A stretch of 32,964 bases of DNA from Kaistella jeonii (GTDB lineage: Bacteria; Bacteroidota; Bacteroidia; Flavobacteriales; Weeksellaceae): the NCBI RefSeq assembly GCF_000812865.1, contig NZ_JSYL01000017.1, positions 1-32,964 of the forward strand. The letters run 5' to 3'. Position numbers and translations under genes: made by a program. Below are positions 24,420 through 32,792 of this stretch, one piece after another. Within the stretch, counting starts at the first letter, position 1. Every line of letters begins with the position of its first letter. The notes under the pieces were generated by a model that did not search any database, was not told where the DNA came from, and saw nothing but the letters and a program-made list of their open reading frames with translations.

Positions 24420-24439
24420 GCGGTTATTGTTTGAAAAAA

Positions 24440-24447
24440 CAAATATA
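24440..24447 (-). promoter_or_regulatory. -7 box for the GNAT-like gene
   Basis: TATATTTG on the minus strand matches TANNTTTG, about 20 bases before the ATG at 24419. No clear -33 element. Confidence 0.45.
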
Positions 24448-24472
24448 AATTATTAATACAGATATAAAAACT

Positions 24473-24489
24473 TTGGCACGTTTTTTACA
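24473..24489 (+). promoter_or_regulatory. Sigma-54-like promoter for the zinc peptidase gene
   Basis: TTGGCACGTTTTTTACA has a perfect -24 block (TTGGCACG) and the exact GG-N10 spacing to the -12 block. The -12 dinucleotide is AC instead of GC. Transcription would begin near 24500, about 30 bases before the ATG at 24530. No TANNTTTG box is found for this gene. Confidence 0.45.
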
Positions 24490-24529
24490 GCTAAGAAGGC
24501 AATTTCAAAATACATAAATACAAGTAAAA

Positions 24530-25237
24530 ATGACAGGATATTATTTGATAATAGGTGTTTCGATGTTAATCAGTTGGTTGGTTTCATCAAAACTGAAATC
24601 TAAATTTGCCTATTATTCTCAAGTTCATCTTCGAAACGGAATGTCAGGAAAAGAAATTGCAGAAAAAATGTTGCGTGACAATGGAATTAATGATGTACAG
24701 GTAATTTCAGTTCCAGGTCAGTTGACCGATCATTATAATCCTGCAGATAAAACAGTTAATCTTTCAGAAGGAGTTTACATGCAGAGAAACGCAGCAGCAG
24801 CGGCAGTTGCAGCACATGAATGTGGTCACGCTGTACAACATGCTGTTGGATATTCGATGTTAAAACTTCGGTCAACATTAGTTCCGATGGTCAACATCAG
24901 TTCCAGATTAATGCAATTTGTTTTGATGGGCGGAATTGTTTTAATGTTTGCCACCAGATCAATCGATAATCCTAATGGAAACACGACCGTTTTAGCAATT
25001 GGTGTTGCATTGTTCGCATTTACAACCCTATTTTCATTCGTTACTTTACCAGTAGAATACGATGCGAGTAACAGAGCGATGAAATGGCTGAAAGATACCG
25101 GAACCGTAACTGCTGAAGAATATGTTGGTGTGAAAGATTCTCTAACTTGGGCGGCGAGAACTTATGTTGTTGCGGCAATTGGTTCTTTAGCACAATTAAT
25201 GTATTGGGCATCAATGTTAATGGGAAGAAGAGATTAG
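24530..25237 (+). CDS. YugP-type membrane zinc metallopeptidase
   Basis: 235 aa, the only plus-strand gene in the window. The zinc site is H96-E97-C-G-H100 (AAHECGHAVQHA), with E97 as the catalytic base. The downstream VEYDASNRA (E176 and D178) probably gives the third ligand. Membrane helices lie at about 3-20, 124-142, 152-173 and 210-230, so the site is next to the inner membrane. This matches the neutral zinc metallopeptidase 2 family (B. subtilis YugP). The substrate is unknown. It is driven by a sigma-54-like promoter and converges on the yigZ-like gene. Confidence 0.9.
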   Translation: MTGYYLIIGVSMLISWLVSSKLKSKFAYYSQVHLRNGMSGKEIAEKMLRDNGINDVQVISVPGQLTDHYNPADKTVNLSEGVYMQRNAAAAAVAAHECGHAVQHAVGYSMLKLRSTLVPMVNISSRLMQFVLMGGIVLMFATRSIDNPNGNTTVLAIGVALFAFTTLFSFVTLPVEYDASNRAMKWLKDTGTVTAEEYVGVKDSLTWAARTYVVAAIGSLAQLMYWASMLMGRRD

Positions 25238-25309
25238 ACGAGCCAAGTAAAAAGTATAAAGAGCCAAATTTGGTGTAAAGTTTCAAGAATTTTTAGGGAA
25301 TTTATTATA

Positions 25310-25915
25310 TCAAAGGAATTTAAAAGTAATATTTTGCATCTCGGACAATTGTTCCGAGATGTTTTCTTTTTGAGAAGTATTGATTTTTGCGATGATTTTG
25401 CATTGTTCTTCAGAAAGAAAATCTAGTATTTTTCCCTCGAATTTATTAAGTAAGGTGAAAATTTGGTTTTGTTTATCGAAATTAAATTCAATTTCCAGAT
25501 CACTTTCTAAATCTTTGGTGATAATTTCACCTTCCTCCAAAGTCAGTTTTGCAGATTCCTTGTAGGCTTTAACCAAACCCGAAACGCCTAGTTTCGTACC
25601 GCCGTAATATCGAACAATAATTAGTAAAATGTTGGTCAATTCATTCGCAAGAAGTTGATTGTAAATGGGTAATCCTGCACTTCCGTTTGGTTCGCCGTCG
25701 TCATTTGCGCGGTAATTTTCGCCTTGAATCCCGAGTCGAAAAGCGTAACAGTGATGCGTTGCTTTCGGATGTTCGCTTCTAATTTTTTCTAAACTCACTT
25801 TTAATTCTACCTCATTGTTCACCGGAAACGCAAAGCCAATAAACTTGCTGCCTTTTTCTTTGAGCAAGATATTTTCAATAGGTTTTTTAATGGTTTTAAA
25901 ACTGAAGTTTTCCAA
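25310..25915 (-). CDS. YigZ/IMPACT family protein (UPF0029)
   Basis: 201 aa. The N-terminal domain has the family blocks KGSKFIGFAFPV (20-31), HHCYAFRLG, NDDGEPNGSAGLPIYNQLL (75-93) and IIVRYYGGTKLGVSGLVKAY (98-117). The C-terminal part is the small DUF1949-like domain. Related proteins are IMPACT/YIH1, which touch translation control in eukaryotes; the bacterial role is uncertain. It lies 30 bases after ribD and is probably co-transcribed. Its 3' end contains an inverted repeat that may end the convergent peptidase transcript. Confidence 0.88.
   Translation of the reverse strand: MENFSFKTIKKPIENILLKEKGSKFIGFAFPVNNEVELKVSLEKIRSEHPKATHHCYAFRLGIQGENYRANDDGEPNGSAGLPIYNQLLANELTNILLIIVRYYGGTKLGVSGLVKAYKESAKLTLEEGEIITKDLESDLEIEFNFDKQNQIFTLLNKFEGKILDFLSEEQCKIIAKINTSQKENISEQLSEMQNITFKFL
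25337..25371 (+). terminator. Probable plus-strand terminator inside the 3' end of the yigZ-like gene
   Basis: CATCTCGGA (25337-25345) pairs perfectly with TCCGAGATG (25353-25361) around a 7-base loop, followed by TTTTCTTTTT. It lies 100 bases after the peptidase stop at 25237, where the spacer itself has no terminator, and overlaps convergent coding sequence. Confidence 0.65.
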
Positions 25916-25945
25916 TATTTTTTAGTTTAGTAAAATTTAAATAAA

Positions 25946-26968
25946 TTATTTATTGCTGTAAAACTCAACCATATTATCCCGGAAATTTTCAGTTTTATAA
26001 GGTTCAAAATTAAATTCCGGTGCTTTGGTTCCACTTCCGACATTCAGATTTTCATTCTTGATGATGATCGCTTCGTCCCAAAGACCAGCTTTAATAAATT
26101 GAGTCAGGGTAAAACTTCCACCTTCAATAATTACTGACTGAATTTGCTCCTCATATAATTTCTGCATTAAGTTTTCCAGGAAATTTTCCTTTCCTATTTT
26201 AATTAATTTTACATTCTCTTCTATTGAATTTTTCTCTGCATTAAAAACCAAAGTTGGCGCTTTGTCGTTGTAAATTTTGAAATCTCTCGGAACTTTTAAA
26301 CTGAGATCGATCAGAATTCTCACCGGATTTCGCCCTGAAATTTCGCGCGTGGTCAAACTTGGATGATCAGACAATGCAGTTTGCGTTCCTACCAAAATTG
26401 CATGTTCTTCACTTCGCATTGTATGAACAAATTGTTTCACTAATCCATTACTGATTTGGGTTCTTTTAAAATCTTTGTCCAGAAAACCATCGTTTGATTG
26501 CGCCCATTTCAAAATAATGAAAGGTCTATTCTTCTGATGAAAAGTAAAGAACCTTTTATTCAATTCCCGGCATTCTTTTTCTAAAACTCCTGAAATGACT
26601 TCTATTCCTGCTTCTTCTAAAATCTGTTTTCCTTTTCCGTTTACTTTTTCATGAGAATCTAACGTTCCAATGACTACTTTTTTGAAACCCATTTCTATAA
26701 TTTTATTGGCACAAGGTGGCGTTTTTCCAAAATGGGAGCAAGGTTCAAGCGAGACGTAGATCGTAGAATCCTTTAATAAGTCTTTATTGACAACCGAATT
26801 GATCGCATTAATTTCTGCATGATTTTCTCCGGCTTTTGCATGAAATCCTTCTCCAATAATTGTATCATTATAAACGATCACACTTCCAACCAAAGGATTA
26901 GGATACGTTTTCCCCAAAGCTTTTTTGGCAAGCTCAATGCAGCGTTTCATGTAAATCTGGTCGGTCAT
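25946..26968 (-). CDS. ribD: Bifunctional riboflavin biosynthesis deaminase/reductase
   Basis: 340 aa. The N-terminal deaminase domain (about 1-145) has the zinc site H50-A-E52 (ENHAEINA) and C77/C86 in SLEPCSHFGKTPPCAN. The C-terminal reductase domain (about 146-340) includes RPFIILKWAQSNDGFLD and the late IIEGGSFTLTQFI. It converts diaminohydroxyphosphoribosylaminopyrimidine to the aminouracil intermediate of riboflavin synthesis. No FMN riboswitch is visible in the short leader, and no other rib gene is adjacent. Confidence 0.95.
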   Translation of the reverse strand: MTDQIYMKRCIELAKKALGKTYPNPLVGSVIVYNDTIIGEGFHAKAGENHAEINAINSVVNKDLLKDSTIYVSLEPCSHFGKTPPCANKIIEMGFKKVVIGTLDSHEKVNGKGKQILEEAGIEVISGVLEKECRELNKRFFTFHQKNRPFIILKWAQSNDGFLDKDFKRTQISNGLVKQFVHTMRSEEHAILVGTQTALSDHPSLTTREISGRNPVRILIDLSLKVPRDFKIYNDKAPTLVFNAEKNSIEENVKLIKIGKENFLENLMQKLYEEQIQSVIIEGGSFTLTQFIKAGLWDEAIIIKNENLNVGSGTKAPEFNFEPYKTENFRDNMVEFYSNK

Positions 26969-27006
26969 TCTAGAATTAATTGAGGTTTGAAAAGCGATAA
27001 TTTGCT

Positions 27007-27037
27007 AAAAAAACACCCAACAATTTGTCGAGTGTTT
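27007..27037 (-). terminator. Terminator after the small secreted protein gene
   Basis: On the minus strand AAACACTCGACA pairs with TGTTGGGTGTTT (two G-T wobbles) with a 3-base loop, followed by a run of T. It lies about 20 bases after the stop at 27058 and closes the aroE-DUF349 unit before ribD. Confidence 0.75.
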
Positions 27038-27057
27038 TGGTAATTATTTTTGTAAAA

Positions 27058-27657
27058 TTATTTTCCGGCGGGTAAAGCAGCGACTTTAATTTCTGGAATT
27101 TTATATTCGATCATATTGGTCATCAAACGATCTCTTTCTTTTCCCAAAGATTTCGCGGCAGATTTCAGATCTCCATAACTTCTTTTCGCGTAAGAAAGTA
27201 TAAGAAAACTTTTTTGCGTTCCAGTATCAAACTGCTTAAATCGATAAACATTATATTCTACGTAAGAATCGCCTTTTGATGGAGCTTCAGAAATAAAATA
27301 ATCGACAATGTATTCTTTTCCATCCGGACTTTCAGATACATTTACTTTCGCGAATTTATCTTTTTCTGCTCTGCTTTGGATCGATTCTACTTTTTGTCTT
27401 ACGGCCAGTTCGATATCAATTTCTTTATTAAAAAAAGAGAAGTCGAGGAGTTGCGTGAAATTTTCAATCTGCTCATCTCGCGGTAAAAACTGCTGTCTGT
27501 AAAGCGTTTTTGAGGGTTGTTTGCTCCAACTCAGCAAAAATTCTGTTCCATCTAGATCGATCGGTCCGGGAACTGAAATTAAATCTACCACATTTTCCTG
27601 CGCTTTGATAAATCCTAAACTTGCTATGAACAGCAATAAAAATATTTTTTTGATCAT
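27058..27657 (-). CDS. Secreted protein of unknown function
   Basis: 199 aa. A signal peptide covers about 1-19 (IKKIFLLLFIASLGFIKAQ). The mature part is a mixed alpha/beta domain with LISVPGPIDLDGTEFLLSW at 27-45 and several charged segments, but no motif that I recognise. The ending is hydrophobic and short (IPEIKVAALPAGK). It begins 10 bases after the DUF349 gene and is followed by a terminator, so it is the last gene of that unit. Location should be periplasmic or outer membrane associated; there is no lipobox or T9SS tag. Confidence 0.75.
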   Translation of the reverse strand: MIKKIFLLLFIASLGFIKAQENVVDLISVPGPIDLDGTEFLLSWSKQPSKTLYRQQFLPRDEQIENFTQLLDFSFFNKEIDIELAVRQKVESIQSRAEKDKFAKVNVSESPDGKEYIVDYFISEAPSKGDSYVEYNVYRFKQFDTGTQKSFLILSYAKRSYGDLKSAAKSLGKERDRLMTNMIEYKIPEIKVAALPAGK

Positions 27658-27667
27658 AACGCTTTGA

Positions 27668-29704
27668 TTAATTTTCTCCCGAAAGAATACTGTGGAGCGT
27701 TTGCTTCATACTTTCAAGTTCAGATTTCTTGTCATCAATTCGCTCGTAGGTTTCTTTTAATAAAGGATTTTCGCGCGTTGAATTTTTGAAGAATCCTAAA
27801 TTATTTTCCATTTTCACGATTTCTGCCTCGAGATCTCCAATTTGATTTTTAATTTTTCGGGCTTTGTCGGTAAGCTGATCTTCAGACAAACCTTCTTCTT
27901 TCAAACTGTATTCACTAATTTTATTTAGTTTCAACTTATCTCTCAAAGTTTTGTTAAACTCTGTATTGATGGTTAATTTTTCGCGTGGAACTTTTCCGAT
28001 GTTGTTCCAGCTGGTTTTGATGTGTTCTATTTTTTCAACACTTCCTTCTTGGTCTGTAACTTCTTTCAGCTCGTCGAGAAGTTGTTTTTTATTTTTGTAA
28101 TTTTCTTTCCAGTTGTCGCTTACTGCATTGTTTTTTTCTCTGTAATTGTTGAAAAAAGTATTACAAGCTTCCCGGAAATCATCCCAAACTTTATTCGTCA
28201 TACTTCTTGGAACGTGACCGATTGTTTTCCATTCATCCTGAAGTTTTTTGAAAAGAGGAACAATAATTTCCCAATCTTCCGAAAGCATATTGTCTTTTGC
28301 AGTGGCAATTAATTTCAGTTTATTATCGAGATTGGTTTGCTGCGAATTTTTCAAACCTTTATAAAATTCGTTTTTCTTTGTATTGAAATTTCGAAGATGT
28401 TGCTTAAAATCATTCCAGTTTTGATTAGAAACTTTTCTTGGAACACTTCCGAGTTTTAAAAATTCAGTTCTTAGATCTTCAATTTTTTTGATGGAATTCT
28501 GCCAGTAATTATGATTTGCTTCTTTTTCTGGGTTGCAGATCTTTTTAATTTCCTCGATGATCTTAGTTTTCTTTTCGAGGTTTTCAGCTTGTTCTCCGTC
28601 TATTTGCGCAGAAAGTTCACCTTTTCTATCGTGAATTCTGTTCGAAATCTCTTTGAACTCATCCCAGGTTTTCTCCCGGAATTCCTCTGCTACAGGTTCA
28701 GCTTCTTCTTTCCAGAGCTTATGCAGATATTGCAGTTCATTCAGCGCTTTTTGCACGGCAGGTTCAGTTTCCAGAACTTTTGCCCTGTCGATGATGTGCT
28801 GTCTTTTCTCCAAATTATGGGCATATTCCTGCTCCATATATTCTTTGTTCATATCCAGCATTTGATAGAATTGATTCAAATGGTGGAAATAATTATTATT
28901 CAGGATTTTAAACTCTGATTTCGCTACTTGTCCAGCATTTTTCCAGTCTTCTTTAATGGTACGAATGGCTTTAAAGAGGTTCGTTCCTACCTCAGTATTG
29001 GTATAAAGATTTTTAAGTTTTTCTATAATTCCCTGACGTTCTTCTAAATTTTTGGAATGATTGGCTTCCTGTTTTTTGCTGTATTCATCGTTTTTCTCGC
29101 GGAACAGGTGAATCAATGCAGAAAGTTTGGTTTGAGCAGGATGATGAAAGTTGAAGTTCTCTTCCGCATTTCCAGCGCCAATAAATTCATGTTTTTCATC
29201 TTCAATTTCGTCGTGAATAAAATGGTTTGCCTGTTCTTTCAGATGGTTAAAGGTTCTGAAATTTGCACCTGCATCTTCTTTATTAACGATGCTTTCCATT
29301 TCTTTCAAAATTTCTGGCAAAGTTAAAGAAGCAGTTTGTTCTAATTCAGTCTCTTCATTTTGATCTGGAGTTGGTTCGCCGTGATCTGCTTTTCCCGGGT
29401 CAATTTCTGACAGAACTTTTGTTGTAGGTGTGTTTTCAACTGATTTTTGAGTATCAACATCTGCTTGATGTTCTGGTTTTTCCTGGAGAACTTCCTCCAC
29501 AACTTCCTCAGAAGGCGATTCGGTTTCTGGTGCAGTAATTTCTTCAGTAATTTCTGAATTTTCAACAGCAACTTCCGCTTCGGAAATATCTACTGTGTAT
29601 TCTTCCGCAATTTCCGTCGGTTTTTCGGTCATGTTTTCAGTGGAAACCTCTTCAGGAATTGGTTGTTTTTCAGGGTTGTCAGAGATTGAATCTTCTGTGA
29701 TCAT
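27668..29704 (-). CDS. DUF349 repeat protein with acidic N-terminal region
   Basis: 678 aa, no signal peptide. Residues 1-125 are low-complexity and acidic (rich in E, T, P, V) and probably disordered. Five DUF349-type helical repeats follow at about 243-282, 318-365, 404-449, 480-525 and 555-595, each with the pattern W/F-K-x-x-G-x-V(P)-R/A ... W-x-x-F (for example EWKTIGHVPRS and WDDFREACN). A C-terminal coiled coil covers 605-675. DUF349 proteins are widespread in Bacteroidota and their role is unknown. It lies between aroE and the secreted protein gene and is likely co-transcribed with both. Confidence 0.88.
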   Translation of the reverse strand: MITEDSISDNPEKQPIPEEVSTENMTEKPTEIAEEYTVDISEAEVAVENSEITEEITAPETESPSEEVVEEVLQEKPEHQADVDTQKSVENTPTTKVLSEIDPGKADHGEPTPDQNEETELEQTASLTLPEILKEMESIVNKEDAGANFRTFNHLKEQANHFIHDEIEDEKHEFIGAGNAEENFNFHHPAQTKLSALIHLFREKNDEYSKKQEANHSKNLEERQGIIEKLKNLYTNTEVGTNLFKAIRTIKEDWKNAGQVAKSEFKILNNNYFHHLNQFYQMLDMNKEYMEQEYAHNLEKRQHIIDRAKVLETEPAVQKALNELQYLHKLWKEEAEPVAEEFREKTWDEFKEISNRIHDRKGELSAQIDGEQAENLEKKTKIIEEIKKICNPEKEANHNYWQNSIKKIEDLRTEFLKLGSVPRKVSNQNWNDFKQHLRNFNTKKNEFYKGLKNSQQTNLDNKLKLIATAKDNMLSEDWEIIVPLFKKLQDEWKTIGHVPRSMTNKVWDDFREACNTFFNNYREKNNAVSDNWKENYKNKKQLLDELKEVTDQEGSVEKIEHIKTSWNNIGKVPREKLTINTEFNKTLRDKLKLNKISEYSLKEEGLSEDQLTDKARKIKNQIGDLEAEIVKMENNLGFFKNSTRENPLLKETYERIDDKKSELESMKQTLHSILSGEN

Positions 29705-29780
29705 AGCAGGCTTTTTATTAGAATTAAAGGGCAGAAATTAATTTTGTTTCATTTGTGTGTAAACAGAGCACTAAATTAAT

Positions 29781-30518
29781 CTATTTTTTTTGAAAATTCC
29801 AAATTTCCCAATTTTTTTCTGCCTGCTGCTCAAGCATATAATATCCGTTCGCAGTTTTCGCCCCTTTTTCAGAAGCTTTTTTAATGAAAGAAGTGTAATT
29901 GGGATTGTAAATGAGGTCGATAATCAAATGTTTTTCGGTCATTCCTTCAAAGGGAAAATCCAGACGATCTTCTACATTTGGAAAAGTTCCAACCGGTGTA
30001 CACTGAATAATTAATGGGTTTTCAGCGACTATTTCCTTCGTAATATTTTCAAAATTTAATTCCGTATTTCTAGAAACTGTTTGGAAGGGAATATTATATT
30101 TTTTTAAAACATATTGAACCGCTTTTGCTGCACCTCCATTTCCTAAAATCAAAGCAGAATCGTGAAATTTTTTTCGATGAATTAAAAGCGTTTTTTCGAA
30201 ACCAAAGACATCAGTGTTAAACCCTTTTTTAATATTATCTTTAATCAAAATACAATTCACTGCGCCAATTTCGGCAGCTTCATCACTCAACTCATCTAAA
30301 TAGGGAAGGATTTTTTCTTTGTACGGAATGGTCACATTTAACCCAATAAGATGTGGACTTTTAAAAATCTCCTCGACTTCCGAAATATCCTTTAAATCAA
30401 AAACATCGTAGGAATAATTATTCAACATCAAACGCTGAAATTTATCTTCAAAATATTTTTTCGAAAAGGAGTAGGAAATATTTCTTCCAATAATCCCTAA
30501 TTTCTTTTGGTCATTCAT
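29781..30518 (-). CDS. aroE: Shikimate dehydrogenase
   Basis: 245 aa, slightly shorter than E. coli AroE (272). It reduces 3-dehydroshikimate to shikimate with NADPH. The catalytic lysine K67 (NVTIPYKEKI) and aspartate D103 (NTDVFGF) are present, with N88 in AEIGAVN. The substrate-binding SxS motif appears as SYSFSK (15-20). The nucleotide loop is GNGGAAKA (126-133) instead of GAGGA. Residues QCTPVGTFPN and GYYMLEQQA match the conserved C-terminal parts. Its ATG lies about 10 bases after the terminator of the preceding endonuclease gene. Confidence 0.93.
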   Translation of the reverse strand: MNDQKKLGIIGRNISYSFSKKYFEDKFQRLMLNNYSYDVFDLKDISEVEEIFKSPHLIGLNVTIPYKEKILPYLDELSDEAAEIGAVNCILIKDNIKKGFNTDVFGFEKTLLIHRKKFHDSALILGNGGAAKAVQYVLKKYNIPFQTVSRNTELNFENITKEIVAENPLIIQCTPVGTFPNVEDRLDFPFEGMTEKHLIIDLIYNPNYTSFIKKASEKGAKTANGYYMLEQQAEKNWEIWNFQKK

Positions 30519-30528
30519 TCTTCAAAAA

Positions 30529-30560
30529 TAAAAAAAAAGACCAGCAAAACGCTGGTCTTT
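30529..30560 (-). terminator. Terminator of the endonuclease gene
   Basis: AGACCAGC (30538-30545) and GCTGGTCT (30551-30558) form an 8-bp stem, extendable by A-T pairs, with a 5-base loop. The minus strand continues into nine T. It could work in both directions but there is no plus-strand gene next to it. Confidence 0.85.
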
Positions 30561-30587
30561 TCAAATGATTTATTTTATTTCTATTAT

Positions 30588-32630
30588 TTACTGTATAAGA
30601 AATTTAGCAGTTTGAGTTCCAGCTTTTAAGATATACATTCCTTTTGGTAAATTTTTTAATGCTATTTTGCTCGAATTTTTAAAAGGTTGTGCAATACTTT
30701 GAACTAATTTTCCAGTGAAATCAAAGATTTGAGCAGTTGCAACTTCTGATAAATTTTTACCGTTTACATTCAATTCGCCATTTCTCACAGGATTTGGATA
30801 GATGGATAAAGAATTTTTATCGACACCGCTTTCATTTACCGCAGCTAGATTGTAGCAAGTCCATTTCATGTCATCAATCGCGACTCTATTTGAACTGCTC
30901 GAATTTTGCAATCTAATTTCTACGACTCCAGAAATATTGATTCCCGAAATAGTAGTTGTAGTTACTGCTACGCTATATGGAATTGTTTTTCCTGTATCAA
31001 CATCATTAACGAATATTTTCAATGTTCCAGGACCACCGCTGAATTTCAAGCCAGTAGTTACAGTTAAGTCACCAATTCCATTCGGAACTGATAAAGCAGT
31101 AAGGAAACCATTTTTAATAGTAATTGCTTTTCCAACTAGAGTTTGATCGGTTCTTGAATCTTCAGAAGTCCAGGAAATTCCTTTACTCGTCCAGTTATAA
31201 GTAGAGTAGGTTGAAGAACTTGCAGGAATAGAGTCGAAATTTTCGTCTCCACAGTTTAATCCAATCGCAAGCGTAGTCGCAGTTACCGTATTACTTTGCG
31301 GAGAAAGATTGCCTGCAGCATCTTTTGTTACGACATAAATACTGTATGCAGTGTTAGGATCTAAGTTGGCAACATTGGTAGAAGTAGAAGTTGTAGAACC
31401 GTACAAAGCACCATTTACAAAAATGTTATAACCAGCAACTTCGATATTATCTGTCCCTGCACCCCATTGTATTGCAATACTGTTGGTACCGACAGAAGTC
31501 ACCGCTAAATTGGTCGCCGCAGTTGGAGCTTCAGTATCGATTAAAGTAGTTCCAGAAACGGTATTACTTTGTGGGGAAATATTTCCGGCAGCATCAACTG
31601 CATTAACGTAAAAGGTGTAGGTTGTTCCCTGTATTAATCCAGAAACGGAAGAACTGCTTGCAGGTGAATTACTGTGGAAAATGCCATTTACAAAAATCTT
31701 ATAATAAGAAACTCCAATATTATCTGTAGAAGGAGTCCATGATAAACTTGCAGAAGCAGTAGAAGTGGAGTTCAATACTAAGTTAGTTGGCGTTGAAGGT
31801 GCTTCATTATCAATAACTTGAGTTCCCCAAATCGTTTGCACCCATTCTGGATGATCGATGAACGGGTTTCTGTTTTTCTGAAAAACAAAGGATGCATTAT
31901 TTCTTTCAATTTCACTCGGAGAAACAGGATCCTGAATTGCCCAGCTTAGCAATACATCTTTTTCCCAAGACGTTAAACCAGGATATTCAGTGTTTCCTAA
32001 CATGCCGCCAGAAGAAAAAGTTGAAAGTTTGGATTCATATCTTGTTACAAAATAAAAAATCATTCTTGCGATATCTCCTTTAAACTCATTGATCGGTTCA
32101 CAAACAGATCCAGTGTAACCTGGTGAAGTGCTTGGTCCAACTTTAGTTCCGTTTTTTGAAGTAAAGGCAGGACTTGTAACCATTCCAAAAGGATAATTAC
32201 TTCGCATACCATTTACTTTTCCGTCGGTTGGCCGAATAAAATTAATATCGGAAACCATTGGTGATTTCGAACCGAATAAACTTTGTGGAACAACGTGTTC
32301 TCTGTTGTAGCAATCGCCTTCAGAACTATAGTTTCCACATTTTTTTACGCCATGTTGGAAATTGTAAGGATCTGTTCCTGTAGGATTTTCGGAATACATG
32401 TCTAAAACTGAACCGTCATTTTCGTAATATTTATCTTTATCTGTGGTTGGATAACCCGTGTAAAGACCATCATAACCTTTATCTTGAGCACCTGCTGTGA
32501 TAATCTGGCTTAGTTTTGTTTTTAAAGCAGCACCGGTTAAACCTGTAGTGCCATCGTAATAATTTGCTGGAGCTTGTGCAAACCCGAAGGAGAACATAAG
32601 TCCTAACAATAAAACAGTAATTTTTTTCAT
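30588..32630 (-). CDS. Secreted endonuclease I with FN3 domains and T9SS tag
   Basis: 680 aa from the start MKKITVLLLGLMFSFGFAQ at 32630; an ATG 27 bases further upstream would bury the signal peptide. Signal peptide 1-19. Residues about 22-272 are an endonuclease I (EndA/BsnI-type) domain with the His-metal motif NREHVVPQS (109-117, H112), GDIARMIFYFVTRY and NRNPFIDHPEWV. Two FN3 domains follow (about 276-363 and 366-455), both ending DAAGN-x-SPQSNTV, 91 residues apart. A beta-sandwich (460-594) with ten or so strands comes next, then a type A T9SS domain from LSIYPNPVRNG (608-618) to the end. Expected job: extracellular or surface nuclease for nutrient use. It is a single-gene unit with its own promoter and terminator. 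Confidence 0.92.
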   Translation of the reverse strand: MKKITVLLLGLMFSFGFAQAPANYYDGTTGLTGAALKTKLSQIITAGAQDKGYDGLYTGYPTTDKDKYYENDGSVLDMYSENPTGTDPYNFQHGVKKCGNYSSEGDCYNREHVVPQSLFGSKSPMVSDINFIRPTDGKVNGMRSNYPFGMVTSPAFTSKNGTKVGPSTSPGYTGSVCEPINEFKGDIARMIFYFVTRYESKLSTFSSGGMLGNTEYPGLTSWEKDVLLSWAIQDPVSPSEIERNNASFVFQKNRNPFIDHPEWVQTIWGTQVIDNEAPSTPTNLVLNSTSTASASLSWTPSTDNIGVSYYKIFVNGIFHSNSPASSSSVSGLIQGTTYTFYVNAVDAAGNISPQSNTVSGTTLIDTEAPTAATNLAVTSVGTNSIAIQWGAGTDNIEVAGYNIFVNGALYGSTTSTSTNVANLDPNTAYSIYVVTKDAAGNLSPQSNTVTATTLAIGLNCGDENFDSIPASSSTYSTYNWTSKGISWTSEDSRTDQTLVGKAITIKNGFLTALSVPNGIGDLTVTTGLKFSGGPGTLKIFVNDVDTGKTIPYSVAVTTTTISGINISGVVEIRLQNSSSSNRVAIDDMKWTCYNLAAVNESGVDKNSLSIYPNPVRNGELNVNGKNLSEVATAQIFDFTGKLVQSIAQPFKNSSKIALKNLPKGMYILKAGTQTAKFLIQ

Positions 32631-32654
32631 AATAATAAATATAAATTGGGAGGG

Positions 32655-32662
32655 CAAAGTTA
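32655..32662 (-). promoter_or_regulatory. -7 box for the endonuclease gene
   Basis: TAACTTTG on the minus strand matches TANNTTTG, 24 bases before the ATG at 32630. A second such box, TATATTTG, is at 32723-32730. No clear -33 element for either. Confidence 0.45.
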
Positions 32663-32792
32663 TACAAAATTCTAAAGCTAAAATGATATTCTGATAAATA
32701 TTCTTTTATAGATGATTTATCTCAAATATAACAAGGTTTTTTTTAAAAATATCATACTTTTTGAAGATCGAATTATTCAATTTAGACCAAAA

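Noticed and set aside
26969..27006. FMN riboswitch before ribD
   Set aside because: The space between the upstream terminator and the ribD start is about 40 bases, too short for an RFN element, and no conserved RFN sequence is seen.
28511..28918. 135-codon plus-strand open frame opposite the DUF349 gene
   Set aside because: Antisense of a lysine/glutamate-rich coiled repeat protein gives a phenylalanine-rich open frame by composition alone.
29341..29571. 76-codon minus-strand frame rich in K, L and Q
   Set aside because: It is an alternative frame of the acidic low-complexity head of the DUF349 protein, without its own start signals.
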